The notes below the pieces were generated by a model that was given only the letters and a program-made list of their open reading frames with translations, had not been told where the DNA came from and ran no database searches. This document shows, piece by piece, positions 24,331 to 33,296 of a DNA stretch of 64,000 bases (within the stretch, counting starts at the first letter, position 1; every line of letters starts with the position of its first letter). The stretch is taken from NCBI RefSeq assembly GCF_010731775.1, contig NZ_AP022590.1:1798001-1862000 (forward strand), read 5' to 3'. A program made the translations under genes and the position numbers. The stretch comes from Mycobacterium mantenii (GTDB lineage: Bacteria > Actinomycetota > Actinomycetes > Mycobacteriales > Mycobacteriaceae).

Positions 24331-24963
24331 CTACGTCGAACGGCCCTGCAGGCGTCGGACGGGCCGCAGGTGGTGCAAGTCGATGCTGAACAGTGCGTGA
24401 TCGACTCGGGCCAGTCGATCGGGCAGGGTCACGCCATTGTCGAAATTTGATGTTGGTCGCCTGGGAACAGCCACCAAGATATCGAAGGCGCGCGGCCCGA
24501 GCGCCGTAGGCGACGATGAACACCTGTGTGGGCCTGATTAATCTGCCCCCGCGCAACCGCCGTCTCCGAGATCGTCGTGGTGATGTCCTCCCGAATCGCC
24601 CGTGGTGACATCCAGGTAAAACCCCGAAGTGCCGATGACCGAACCCGACTCGTCGACCATGCTGTCACCCACCACGACCACAAAGCGGGTATGCCCGGCC
24701 GTGTCAATGATGCGGTGCCGACTGTTAAAGGGCTCCCCCTGCAGCACCCGATCCAAAACAGCCGTGACTTGCTGGCGATCGTCGGGATGTTTGTGCAGCA
24801 GGAGCAGCTCGGTGGTCGGTGTCACCGTTCTCGGCTCATAGCCATGCATCCGGGCAACCGCCTTTGACCACTCCCAGCGCTGGCCATCAAGGAAAAACCG
24901 GAACCGACCGACCCGCTGCGCCGTGCCAGCCACCACAGCGGCGTCATCGAAGTCGTCAACCAC
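24331..24963 (-). pseudogene. PAS-ANTAR regulator with two frameshifts
   Basis: GTG 24963 has GGAGG 7 bases upstream. Frame 1 gives a PAS domain (VGRFRFFLDGQRWEWSKAVA, LLLHKHPDDRQQV, GTSGFYLDVTT). Frame 2 continues as AIREDITTTISETAVARGQI, the PAS-ANTAR linker. A further shift gives VFIVAYGARAARL and SQATNIKFRQW, and then the original frame type resumes with LPDRLARVDHALFSIDLHHL and ends at TAG 24331. Joined, these make the common mycobacterial PAS-ANTAR antiterminator. At least two indels inactivate it. Confidence 0.75.
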
Positions 24964-25290
24964 TTCACAACCTCCTGCCCGCACCGCAGAAGCCTCTGTC
25001 TGGGCTGGCGTGTGGGCGCGGCGAAGCCTCCGGGGTCACGTAGCACATCGGAATCGTCACCATCTTTGTCGAGCTCCCGACATAGTTTGCACTTTTCGAC
25101 ACTGGCTTTGCGCTCCGAGTGTGATCTGGCTGGTCGCGATAATCTGTTCCTAGCAACAGAGATAATTCATGTCAAATGCATGATTCTTCGTAGCTCACCG
25201 AGCCGACATGTCTATGTCCGTAAACGGATGTGGCCCCACCTCCTGATCTTTTCGACCCCGAACCGACCCGACGTGACCCGTCAGACCGCC

Positions 25291-25329
25291 TGATGCTGAG
25301 CAGTGATTACTGATGCTGAGCAATGATTA
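25291..25329. repeat. Two tandem 19-bp units, 20-bp period
   Basis: TGATGCTGAGCAGTGATTA at 25291-25309 and TGATGCTGAGCAATGATTA at 25311-25329 differ at one position. The two-turn spacing would place both copies on the same DNA face, as in an operator or integrase-arm site. Confidence 0.8.
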
Positions 25330-25564
25330 GAGGTCTGTAGATGAGCCTCGGCGAGGCGGAACGGGCGGACCTTCCCGAGGACGATCTGAAGTCCGTTTGT
25401 CTGATCAAGGACCGGCGTCGGCGCCCTGATTCGGGAAGCTACGCCCATGCTCACGGTTGTGGCAGCGGTGCGCCCCCTCTGCAACAGCACGAGAGATCGC
25501 TACGCTTGCATCCACTGCACGCCCGATGACTCACGTCGCAAACTCGACTGGTCAGGTCAGACTC

Positions 25565-25615
25565 AGTTGAAAGGTCTCGACCCGTGTCGCAGATGGCCAA
25601 GTCCCCCTCGGACAC
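25565..25615 (+). repeat. Attachment-site-like repeat att2
   Basis: A 51-bp segment nearly repeated at 30325-30376, starting AGTTGAAAGGTCTCGACCC and ending in CAAGTCCCCCTCGGACAC. The end matches the tRNA-Leu-type acceptor in att1; the left part is not tRNA and would be the element arm. It looks like a right attachment junction. Confidence 0.6.
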
Positions 25616-25957
25616 AATCTTGTTAGCTGGCAGTGTCCGTAAATCAGCTCCGAACTGCATCGGAGCGGATTTTTCGTGGTTGCTTACGTCCACTCGACAC
25701 CGACACGGACCCCCACAACTAACGCCGGCGGCGAAAGCACCGCCGCGAAGAACTCACCACTGCGACCACCGAGGTCGCAGGCGATCAGACCTGCCGATTA
25801 GTAACGGATTCAAGAGGACCGTGAATTGCTTCGACATGTCTCCGGACTCACCGCGATTCAATGCGCCGCGTCCTGGTGACACTGGCGGACGTAAAGGTTC
25901 AGCCGGACTGTGGTGGATAGTCTGGCGACCAAGTACCTGACAACGACGGGGAGCAGA

Positions 25958-28735
25958 ATGGTCGCGTTGGGCGGCGGTGGTATCGCAGCCTTCGGTCTCA
26001 GGTACCAGTACCTCGTAACGGCCGAATACGTCTTGGGCTTCCTTCGAAATAACCTCGCTCTGATACCGCACACGACGCTGGTGATCGAGCCGCTGCATAG
26101 GAAGGACGATGGCAAAGACGACGATGTAGTCGACTTCGCGGTCGAGATCGACGACGAGCCATCGCACAACGTGCAGGTGAAGTCGTCCTCTGAGCCCGAT
26201 GATCACCCACTGCAACCGGCTGCTGCGGGAGAAGTCTTCGACCGACTTGTGATCCACCCCGCTGAAGAGAGAATTCTGCTCACGAACAAGCCCCTCTCGC
26301 CCGTCCTGGCCGACGCGGCGATAGAGCAAACGACCTATGCGAGCCGGACGGAGTACACCTGGCCGTCGGGCCCGCAGGCACCTGTTGGAGCTGCGGAACC
26401 GCGCATCATCTTCGACTCGCGAAGCACGGCTGAGTTGTTCGACTCAATCACGGAGTTGATCAAAGGTTTCCGCGTGGAGCGTGGACGCTCGCCAGGCACC
26501 GTCACCTGCCAGCTGCTGGTCTCGATCCTTGTCGACTTCATCTTCAGCGCTGCGGCGGGGACAGAACCAAGCAGAATTTCCGCCCTCGATCTCCTCGACA
26601 AGCTCGTCATGCCGGACGCAGCGATCGCGCAAGTCGCCGGCGGATTTGATTGGGGCTTACCGATTACCAACATCCCCAACTATCTGTCGACCGTTCCCAG
26701 GCTGGGCTACCTCAATGGGATTCAAAGCCATCTCGACCTTACGAAGGAAGTGTCGACTCCTTCTCGCGTGGTGTTAGCGGGCCGGACAGGAAACGGGAAA
26801 ACCGTTCTTGCATCGGACTATTGCCATATTGAAGCCATCTCGTACGCGTTCATATGTTGGGTCGACTGTCGCGACGTTGACTTCATCGAACCGCAGATCC
26901 GCAATCTGATTGAGCAGTTGAACGAGACCGTCCCAGGTGGCACGACAATCGGGCCGGTGTTCGCCGGCATCCTCGGCCGCCACCCGGGCCCTTGGTTGCT
27001 CATCTTCGATGGACTCCAAAACCGCACAGATATCGAGGAATACATCCCGTCGCGAGGTTACGGCTCGATTATCGTCGCATCCAATAACAGTCTCAACTGG
27101 TGGCCAACTGCTCCGGTTATCGAAGTGGCTGAGTTCACCGAAGATGAAGCCATCGATTGCTTTGCAGCGTATGCGGATATCGGGCCCGCAGATCTCGACC
27201 GTGCCCGCGATTCGATCCGCGAGATTGTTGTCCGTTTGGGTCTGGTGCCCTTGGCTGTGAGCATGTCTGCGATCTACTTCAAGAACACTGAGGGTCAACT
27301 CGACGAGTTGGCTTTGCAGTACTTCAGCGATTTGGAAGCGCTCGCCGACGATGCATCGATACCGCCCGGCTTCCCGTCGACGGCGTTTGCAGCTATCCAG
27401 CATGCCGCCCGCAGCTTGGCAAAAGGCACGCGAACCGGGCAGGTGTACGGCAGGTCGGCGCGGGCCGTCGTGGAGATCGGCTGTCTGCTTGCACCAGAAC
27501 TGTTGCCACTCAACTTCGTTCTGCAGGCGACAGACGAATCAGTCTACGTCGATCTTGCGAACCTCCCGGTACCAACCGAGGTAGATCAAGCTGTTCGTCG
27601 GGGAGTTCTGTCTGCGTTGCGCACGCAGTCCATCGCTCAGCGAGTTGTGAACGACGGGGAAGGTAACCGCACACCCGTCAGTGAGACGGTTGCGGTCCAT
27701 CCCCTCGTACACGACATTCTCCGCCGGTCATACTTGGCCGCTGTACCCCACGGCTATCTAGAGTCCCAGTGCACCGTATTCATGTACTTCCTTGTCGGGT
27801 GGCTGGGAAAGTTGCGCGACCAAGGCGAATTCTTCGCAGTCGAACAGCTTCGCGTCCACGCCGATGATCTTCTGGCGCTCATCGCGGAGAACGAGCCGTT
27901 ATCATCGATGTCGAGGCAGAGTCTCCGTGTATTCACCTACGCAAAAGCACTTCTGCGCGCCGAGCTCAGCACGTGCGCAGCGAGTCGTGGCAGGCTGCAG
28001 CAGGCACTTGAACTCGGTCATGCCGCAACACAGGACCTGGCGCCGTGGCTGCATGAGCAACATGCGCGACTCATCCGAGCCAAGATTCTCAGCAACATGA
28101 TCGGCGATCTATCCATCGGCGAGGCAGCCCCGGAGATGGTCTCCACACTCGTGAACCCACTCCTGGTCGCGGTTCGCGAAGCTACAGCCAGCGCGGACGA
28201 GTCGAAACGCAGGTTCGGCTACGTAATCGCCGCCGAGACCCTCAGCTACCTCAATCGCACCGATCTGCACCGCAATTCGCCGCTATTAGCCGGAGCGCGG
28301 ACCGAACTCGCCGGCATCGCGGACAGTGACCCCTCTGCGAATCCTGGCGGTGCGATACAGAACAATCTCGCGAATCGTCTCTACGAGGCGGGGCAGTTTG
28401 AGGAACTCCTTCGTCACGTACTCCTATGGCGGGAAGCCAATGAGTCAATCGAAAACGGCGTGCTCCTCGACGCGTTGATGATCGTGTGCCAACTCCATAC
28501 TGACGATATCGACAATGCGCTAGCCGCGACTGACGCTCTCGTCTCCACCAGCGTGCACGCCAACTACGTACTTCTATCCATGCACGAAGCCTTGAAGAAA
28601 GTTGGCCGAGAACTCCACCGGGTGATCCCTACGCTGCCCGCACATCGCGATCGTCTCCAATCCGCGCTGGAGCGCGTACTTGCGCGATACAACCAACTCA
28701 GCGATTTGTCGGGAGGAGCTCCTCCCGACAGCTAG
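25958..28735 (+). CDS. STAND NTPase with N-terminal PD-(D/E)XK (Cap4/DUF4297-like) nuclease domain, probable antiphage protein
   Basis: A 925-residue three-part protein. N-terminal domain (about 1-190): GGGGIAAFGLRYQYL followed by E44, D59 and Q73-V-K75, the acidic/QxK layout of Cap4/DUF4297-type nucleases used as effectors in CBASS and Avs defence. Central NTPase of NB-ARC/STAND type: Walker A G275-RTGNGKT-282, Walker B LLIFD ending at D351, and a GLVPLAV motif. C-terminal half: helical repeats with no recognised motif, the likely sensor. It would stay silent until the sensor meets a phage protein, then oligomerise and cut DNA. ATG 25958 has GGGGAG just upstream; GTG 25910 is the alternative. 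It uses more A/T-ending codons than its neighbours, indicating transfer. Confidence 0.8.
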   Translation: MVALGGGGIAAFGLRYQYLVTAEYVLGFLRNNLALIPHTTLVIEPLHRKDDGKDDDVVDFAVEIDDEPSHNVQVKSSSEPDDHPLQPAAAGEVFDRLVIHPAEERILLTNKPLSPVLADAAIEQTTYASRTEYTWPSGPQAPVGAAEPRIIFDSRSTAELFDSITELIKGFRVERGRSPGTVTCQLLVSILVDFIFSAAAGTEPSRISALDLLDKLVMPDAAIAQVAGGFDWGLPITNIPNYLSTVPRLGYLNGIQSHLDLTKEVSTPSRVVLAGRTGNGKTVLASDYCHIEAISYAFICWVDCRDVDFIEPQIRNLIEQLNETVPGGTTIGPVFAGILGRHPGPWLLIFDGLQNRTDIEEYIPSRGYGSIIVASNNSLNWWPTAPVIEVAEFTEDEAIDCFAAYADIGPADLDRARDSIREIVVRLGLVPLAVSMSAIYFKNTEGQLDELALQYFSDLEALADDASIPPGFPSTAFAAIQHAARSLAKGTRTGQVYGRSARAVVEIGCLLAPELLPLNFVLQATDESVYVDLANLPVPTEVDQAVRRGVLSALRTQSIAQRVVNDGEGNRTPVSETVAVHPLVHDILRRSYLAAVPHGYLESQCTVFMYFLVGWLGKLRDQGEFFAVEQLRVHADDLLALIAENEPLSSMSRQSLRVFTYAKALLRAELSTCAASRGRLQQALELGHAATQDLAPWLHEQHARLIRAKILSNMIGDLSIGEAAPEMVSTLVNPLLVAVREATASADESKRRFGYVIAAETLSYLNRTDLHRNSPLLAGARTELAGIADSDPSANPGGAIQNNLANRLYEAGQFEELLRHVLLWREANESIENGVLLDALMIVCQLHTDDIDNALAATDALVSTSVHANYVLLSMHEALKKVGRELHRVIPTLPAHRDRLQSALERVLARYNQLSDLSGGAPPDS

Positions 28736-28767
28736 GACACTCGAAGCACTGATAACACCCAGGATTG

Positions 28768-29526
28768 TCAGCCGCCGCTCAGGACTCGCAGTGCTGCGTG
28801 CCCTCGTCGTGAGTTTGTCCCCGTAGCTATCCACGATCGATGGCCAAGATCACTGAGCATCGTCCACAGCGCGGCGATACGTTTGCGGTCGCTGCCAATC
28901 ATCCGAGCGCGATCACCAACCGGATCGGTCACTGCGCAGGCCAGCACTGCCGCGTCATCGAGATGGCGACCGCGATCACGCGAGTCATCCAGGTAGGCAG
29001 CGCCTTTGAGCACCAACGCGCCCAGCACGTCAGGAATGCTGAGCGTGACGGCGCCCGCGCCGGCAGTCACCTCACAGTTGACCGTCTTGCGCAGCGCCGA
29101 AGTCCCACCCGGGACGGCAAACACCTTCCGCTGCAACACCTTCGGATGAAGCTTGAGCGGAAGGCGATCGGCCACCATGACATCGACCGTCTCGCCGTCG
29201 CCAGCACCACGGACGAAACGGTGTACCGGCCCGCTGCCGACGGGTTCACGCAGGCGATATCCGAGGCGTTCCAAGTCACGCCGGACACCACCAAATGTCG
29301 CCGCTCCGGTCTCGATGTGCAGGATCATGTCCACATCACGCGTGGCGCGGGTCAGCGGCAACCCCGCCCGCACCGCATGCAGCTGCACCATCAATCCACC
29401 CACCAGCGTCCACTGCGTGCAGGGGACGGCGTGGGCGATCTCGACGAGCTGCGGCCACGGCGACGGCCATCCGCCGGCCGGGGCATCCACCTGCCAGAGC
29501 GGTCGATTCTCGGCCTGCGGACTCAT
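28768..29526 (-). CDS. Nucleotidyltransferase toxin, AbiEii/MenT-like
   Basis: A 252-residue DNA-polymerase-beta-fold nucleotidyltransferase. It has the GG motif G43-G44 in WTLVGGLMVQLHA and the catalytic pair D64-V-D66 in RATRDVDMILHIE. Downstream are KLHPKVLQRK and LKGAAYLDDSRDRGRHLDDA, the helical elements of AbiEii/MenT proteins. MenT toxins block translation by adding nucleotides to the tRNA acceptor stem; AbiEii proteins mediate phage abortive infection. ATG 29526 overlaps the stop of the HTH antitoxin gene (ATGA), the normal antitoxin-first order. It converges with the STAND gene, leaving 32 bases between stops. Confidence 0.8.
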   Translation of the reverse strand: MSPQAENRPLWQVDAPAGGWPSPWPQLVEIAHAVPCTQWTLVGGLMVQLHAVRAGLPLTRATRDVDMILHIETGAATFGGVRRDLERLGYRLREPVGSGPVHRFVRGAGDGETVDVMVADRLPLKLHPKVLQRKVFAVPGGTSALRKTVNCEVTAGAGAVTLSIPDVLGALVLKGAAYLDDSRDRGRHLDDAAVLACAVTDPVGDRARMIGSDRKRIAALWTMLSDLGHRSWIATGTNSRRGHAALRVLSGG

Positions 29527-30227
29527 CGGTCCCGTCGTCCCGACACGCGCCGGCCGGTGTCACCGGAACGAAACCGGTCGAGCAGATCCTCCAGGACACC
29601 GATCCCCGCAGCAGACTCACGGGTGTCCAGCGACTCGGCCAAGTCGACCGCCACCGCGGCCGTCACGATGTGGTCGACCGCGTAGCCGGCATCCTCAGGC
29701 ACCACCCGCACGATCACGTCACCCCCCACGTCATCGATAAGCCCGGCCGCGCCGACCACGCCGGCCAAATCGCGAGCACGAACATAACCCTCGACTCGCC
29801 CATCGACAGCCGTGAGATCGAACAGCTGCGACATCGCCTCATCGTGCAATGCACTGACTCCCGAGGCCAGCAGCCCGGTATCGGTGCCCCACCCACGCAT
29901 CCGAAGCACCGACGCGCGGCGACGCGTCATCCAACACAACTGCGACGCGCCGCCAGCCCGCAGCCGATGCCGCAGCCGCGACAACGCCGAGGCGTCCAGC
30001 CAATCCACACGCTCACCGGAGAGCAACGCGAGTGCCGCCCACGCCGTGGCCGGCGTCCATGGGCGCCCATTGTGGCGGACCTGGTTTGCCAGCCGATGCA
30101 CCGACGCACCATCCAACAACAACGCACCGCCAACCGTCCGCGTCACCGTCAACTCCCCCGCACGGGCAAGCCGCGCGACCTGCCGCGCCGAAACCCCCAG
30201 GATCTCCGCACCTGCCACAGCCGTCAT
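29523..30227 (-). CDS. HTH antitoxin of the MenAT/AbiE-like pair
   Basis: A 234-residue protein with an N-terminal excisionase-type helix-turn-helix (GAEILGVSARQVARLARAGE, then a LLLDGASVHRLANQV wing). A helical and beta C-terminal part follows with GRPWTPATAWAALALLSGE and GYVRARDLAGVVGAAGLIDD. This resembles the antitoxins paired with AbiEii/MenT toxins, which repress their own promoter and restrain the toxin. ATG 30227 is chosen on length and position; ATG 30263 and GTG 30236 are alternatives. A TATATAT stretch at 30238-30245 could be a -10 box giving a near-leaderless mRNA. Confidence 0.72.
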   Translation of the reverse strand: MTAVAGAEILGVSARQVARLARAGELTVTRTVGGALLLDGASVHRLANQVRHNGRPWTPATAWAALALLSGERVDWLDASALSRLRHRLRAGGASQLCWMTRRRASVLRMRGWGTDTGLLASGVSALHDEAMSQLFDLTAVDGRVEGYVRARDLAGVVGAAGLIDDVGGDVIVRVVPEDAGYAVDHIVTAAVAVDLAESLDTRESAAGIGVLEDLLDRFRSGDTGRRVSGRRDR

Positions 30228-30324
30228 CTCACTCACACATATATAGTCGACCAGAGGACGCATTTACGCAATATATGCAGCTCAAACTCATGACGATGGC
30301 CATCGGCCGTTCCGTCAACGACCG

Positions 30325-30376
30325 AGTTGGAAGGTCTCAACTCGTGTCGCAGGTGGACAACTCCCCCCTCGGACAC
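30325..30376 (+). repeat. Attachment-site-like repeat att3, right boundary of the accessory region
   Basis: Starts AGTTGGAAGGTCTCAACTC and ends TCCCCCCTCGGACAC. About 85% identical by eye to att2 and sharing the tRNA-Leu-like acceptor end with att1. Core mycobacterial synteny begins about 260 bp to the right. The remaining non-coding DNA from 30377 to 30634 shows no gene. Confidence 0.6.
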
Positions 30377-30634
30377 CCGACTGAGGCGAGCGAAATGGAC
30401 GCTTGAGTTCATTTCCGAGCCGATGGAGTGTGTTGAGCTGCGCAGCCACGATCACACCCGTATCTACTGACGGTATGCCGCTTCGGTGGCGGGCAGACGC
30501 CCCTGGGGACCGTCGCCGACAGCCCACCGCCACACACCTGCAGGGATGTATGGCGGGCCGGTCGCGTCCGCCGCCCCCGGTCTTGCCACCGCACGTAGCC
30601 TGGAATGAGGCCCAGCAGCCGGGAGCGTAAACGA

Positions 30635-31312
30635 ATGAACCCATCGAGTGGTTTTTTCCGGCGGACATCATTGAAGACGTTCGTCGACCGACGCGAGGCC
30701 GGACGCGCGCTGGCGCGGGAACTGACGTCCTATCGCGGCCGCGACGACGTGCTGGTGCTGGGACTGGCCCGCGGCGGAGTGCCGGTGGCCTGGGAGGTCG
30801 CCGCGGCCCTGGGGGCCCCGCTCGACGTCTTCCTGGTTCGCAAGCTCGGAGTGCCGCACTGGTCGGAGTTGGCAATGGGCGCACTGGCCAGCGGTGGTGG
30901 CGTGGTGATGAACGAGGACGTGCTGGCCAGCCTGCACGTCACCGACCAGCAGGTGCGCGAGGTGATCGACAACGAGACGGCCGAGCTGCTCCGGCGCGAA
31001 CACGCATACCGGGGCGGTCGCCCGGTCGCCGACCTGCGCGACCGGATCATCATCCTGGTCGACGACGGAATCGCAACGGGCGCAAGCATGCTCGCCGCCG
31101 TGCGCGCCATTCGAGCCGCCGGCCCGAGGTCGATCGTGGTCGCCGTTCCGGTGGGACCGGAGTCGACGTGCCGCGAGCTCGCGCAGGAGGCCGACGACGT
31201 GGTGTGTGCGACGATGCCGCCCGGATTCGAAGCGGTCGGGCAGGTCTACGACGACTTCCATCAGATCAGCGACGACGAAGTGCGCGAACTGCTCACCACG
31301 CCGACCAGCTGA
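30635..31312 (+). CDS. Phosphoribosyltransferase-domain protein, Rv2143-like
   Basis: A 225-residue type-I phosphoribosyltransferase fold. The PRPP loop is [19 protein letters not shown] (about residues 138-156) and an N-terminal [17 protein letters not shown] strand-loop contains the GG dipeptide. Mycobacteria carry several such proteins of unknown base specificity; position next to Rv2144c/wag31 matches Rv2143. ATG 30635 has GGGAG 9 bases upstream and is preferred over ATG 30605. It is the first core gene right of the island and is transcribed convergently with the Rv2144c-like gene. Confidence 0.8.
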   Translation: MNPSSGFFRRTSLKTFVDRREAGRALARELTSYRGRDDVLVLGLARGGVPVAWEVAAALGAPLDVFLVRKLGVPHWSELAMGALASGGGVVMNEDVLASLHVTDQQVREVIDNETAELLRREHAYRGGRPVADLRDRIIILVDDGIATGASMLAAVRAIRAAGPRSIVVAVPVGPESTCRELAQEADDVVCATMPPGFEAVGQVYDDFHQISDDEVRELLTTPTS

Positions 31313-31344
31313 GTGCGGACCCGCCCCACGGGCGACGAGGGGTT

Positions 31345-31680
31345 TTACTTGGCGGGCTCGTCGCCGCGGCCTTCGGCCGCGACCCGAGACTCCTCGGTCT
31401 GCGCCGTCTCCTCGGTCGCCGCCGGTTCGCCCTCAGCCGGGACTTCCTCCGGGTAGTCGACGTAGTCGTCCTCGTCGGCCTGGGCCTCGCCGGCGTCCTC
31501 CGCTTCGTCGCCGCCCAGGTCACGTCGCTGGCGCTCCCGCAGCGCGTCGAGGATCAACAGCACCACGCCCACCACGCTGGCGGCGATGCACACCCAGGCC
31601 ACCAGCTCATTGCTGGTGACGACCGCGAACACCAACGCGACGAGCCCGATCAGGGCCAATACCAGCGCAATGATGAGCAT
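31345..31680 (-). CDS. Two-TM membrane protein with acidic tail, Rv2144c-like
   Basis: A 111-residue protein. Two transmembrane helices (MLIIALVLALIGLVALVFAV and VAWVCIAASVVGVVLLILDA) are followed by a Glu/Asp-rich disordered cytosolic tail of about 60 residues. Length, topology and position directly downstream of wag31 match Rv2144c. Function unknown; co-transcription with wag31 suggests a role near growing poles. Confidence 0.75.
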   Translation of the reverse strand: MLIIALVLALIGLVALVFAVVTSNELVAWVCIAASVVGVVLLILDALRERQRRDLGGDEAEDAGEAQADEDDYVDYPEEVPAEGEPAATEETAQTEESRVAAEGRGDEPAK

Positions 31681-31771
31681 CAGTCATCCTCCAAGCAACG
31701 AGCGGGACGGCGGTTTCATGACCTAGTGTGCCAACCCCGAGGCTCGGCGAGTGAACGGCACGCCCGAAAGG

Positions 31772-32569
31772 CTAGTTGTTGCCCCGGTTGAACTGGTCGA
31801 AGCTGCCCGCATCCGCACTGGAGTCCACCGGTGCCGCCGACCCACGCTGCCCGAGTTCCTCGAGCTGAGATTCCAGGTAGGTCTTGAGCCGGGTGCGGTA
31901 TTCGCGTTCGAACGTCCGGAGCTGCTCGAGGCGGCCTTCCAGGACGGTGCGCTGCTGGTTGATGGTGCCCATGATCTCGGAGTGCTTGCGTTCGGCGTCG
32001 GCCTGCAGGGCGTCGGCCTTCTCCTGGGCCTGCCGCAACTGGGTTTCCGAACGGGTCTGTGCATCCGCGAGCATTGCGTCGGCGCGCTGCCGTGCCTCGG
32101 TGACCGTGGTCTCGGCGGTGCTGCGCGCCTCGCTCAGAATCTGGTCGGCATTGGCGCGGGCGTCGGCCAGCATCTTTTCCGACTCGTTCTTGGCGGTCGT
32201 GGTCAGGCGGTCGGCGGTGTCTTGCGCCAGCGTCAGCACCCGGGCGGCCTTCATGGCCTGTTCCTCGTTGCTCACCGCCGCGGCCGGGGCTGCGGCCGGC
32301 GCCGGCTTGGCCGGCTCCGGTTCGGGGACGGGAATCGCCTGGGTGGGCGCGGCGGCAGCCGCCGGAGTGACCGAGCCACCACCGGAGGCCAGCTCGTGGT
32401 CCAGCTCTTCGATCCGCTGGCGCAGATCGCTGTTCTCCTCGATGAGTCGCGTCAGCTCGGCTTCCACCAGATCGAGGAAGGCATCCACCTCGTCTTCGTT
32501 GTAGCCGCGCTTGCCGATCGGTGGCTTACTGAACGCCACATTGTGGACGTCGGCTGGTGTAAGCGGCAT
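31772..32569 (-). CDS. wag31: Wag31/DivIVA polar growth scaffold
   Basis: A 265-residue coiled-coil protein. The DivIVA N-terminal domain [20 protein letters not shown] and [17 protein letters not shown] binds curved membrane. A Pro/Ala linker contains PTQAIP, where T76 aligns with the Thr phosphorylated by PknA/PknB in M. tuberculosis. A long coiled coil (about 110-250) follows, ending FDQFNRGN. Wag31 recruits the elongation machinery to the poles and is essential. No frameshift; length close to the M. tuberculosis protein. An unusually A+T-rich patch lies upstream of it. Confidence 0.97.
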   Translation of the reverse strand: MPLTPADVHNVAFSKPPIGKRGYNEDEVDAFLDLVEAELTRLIEENSDLRQRIEELDHELASGGGSVTPAAAAAPTQAIPVPEPEPAKPAPAAAPAAAVSNEEQAMKAARVLTLAQDTADRLTTTAKNESEKMLADARANADQILSEARSTAETTVTEARQRADAMLADAQTRSETQLRQAQEKADALQADAERKHSEIMGTINQQRTVLEGRLEQLRTFEREYRTRLKTYLESQLEELGQRGSAAPVDSSADAGSFDQFNRGNN

Positions 32570-32673
32570 TGTTTCGTCCCCTCAAGTTCCTGTCGAACGT
32601 TCTGGAAAGTGTAGAACGCAGTGGTAGCCGTAGCGCAACTGCCGTCCATCCTGTCACACCAGGCGCGACCGTT

Positions 32674-32770
32674 GCTGATTAGCCCAATAAATAAGAGCCA
32701 ATTTCAAACATTGAGGCCAATAAAATCCGAAACCTTAGAAGTTTTAAATCGACGGAACCAAACCGATGCT
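32674..32770. promoter_or_regulatory. A+T-rich patch upstream of wag31
   Basis: About 97 bp with many AATAA, TTTCAAA and TTTTAAAT words in a chromosome that is otherwise about two-thirds G+C. It lies 105 bp upstream of the wag31 start, between yggT and wag31. It could be the wag31 promoter with an UP-like element, or an Lsr2 site. Confidence 0.4.
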
Positions 32771-32849
32771 AAAGCGTGCCCGTACCGTCTCCGGGCCGGA
32801 ATGGGTCCACGCCGAGGGGCCGCTCGCGGCCTCCGGGGCGCCTAGGGAG

Positions 32850-33140
32850 CTACGCCGCGGCGCCGAAGGCCAGCTGCATGCCGATGAACGCGACGAGCAA
32901 CAGCACCATGATCGACAGGTCGAAGCGGACCGCCCCGATGGTGAGTTGCGGGATCAACCTGCGCAGCAGTTTCACCGGCGGATCGGTGATGGACAGGATG
33001 ATCTCCAGCACCACCACGGTGATCCCGGTGGGATGCCAGTCCCGGCTGAACGAGCGGATGAACTCAACGACGACCCGAGCGATGAGCAGCAGCCAGAAGA
33101 TGAACAGCGCAAACCCGAGGATCTGAAAGAACAACACCAA
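32850..33140 (-). CDS. YggT-family membrane protein
   Basis: A 96-residue protein with two hydrophobic segments (VLFFQILGFALFIFWLLLIA and LSIMVLLLVAFIGMQLAFGA). An intervening LLRRLIPQLTIGAVRFDLS loop is typical of the YggT family. It corresponds by order to Rv2146c, between sepF and wag31. The family is linked with division and osmotic phenotypes in other bacteria, with no defined biochemistry. Confidence 0.88.
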   Translation of the reverse strand: MVLFFQILGFALFIFWLLLIARVVVEFIRSFSRDWHPTGITVVVLEIILSITDPPVKLLRRLIPQLTIGAVRFDLSIMVLLLVAFIGMQLAFGAAA

Positions 33141-33296
33141 CTGAAGTGCCCCGACCTTAACGATGAGATGCCAAGCGCCGCGGACCAGCGCGGCGCCTGC
33201 CAGCCTACCGACTCTGGGTGAGAGGCCTTATCTCACGTGGCCCCTTCAGTTCCCCAAGAAACCGAACTACCGCGGCGAAGCCGACGGCGGATGCGC

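Larger units (their letters stand above)
24964..25957. other. 994-bp stretch without a supported gene, with repeats and att2
   Basis: No frame looks protein-like on either strand. The segment contains a short tandem repeat at 25291-25329 and the att-like repeat at 25565-25615. It is noticeably richer in A+T than the flanks. Its right half must carry the promoter for the STAND gene. Confidence 0.5.

Noticed and set aside
25584..25940. Rightward 118-aa ORF before the STAND gene
   Set aside because: It starts within att2, has composition typical of a chance frame, and no ribosome site.
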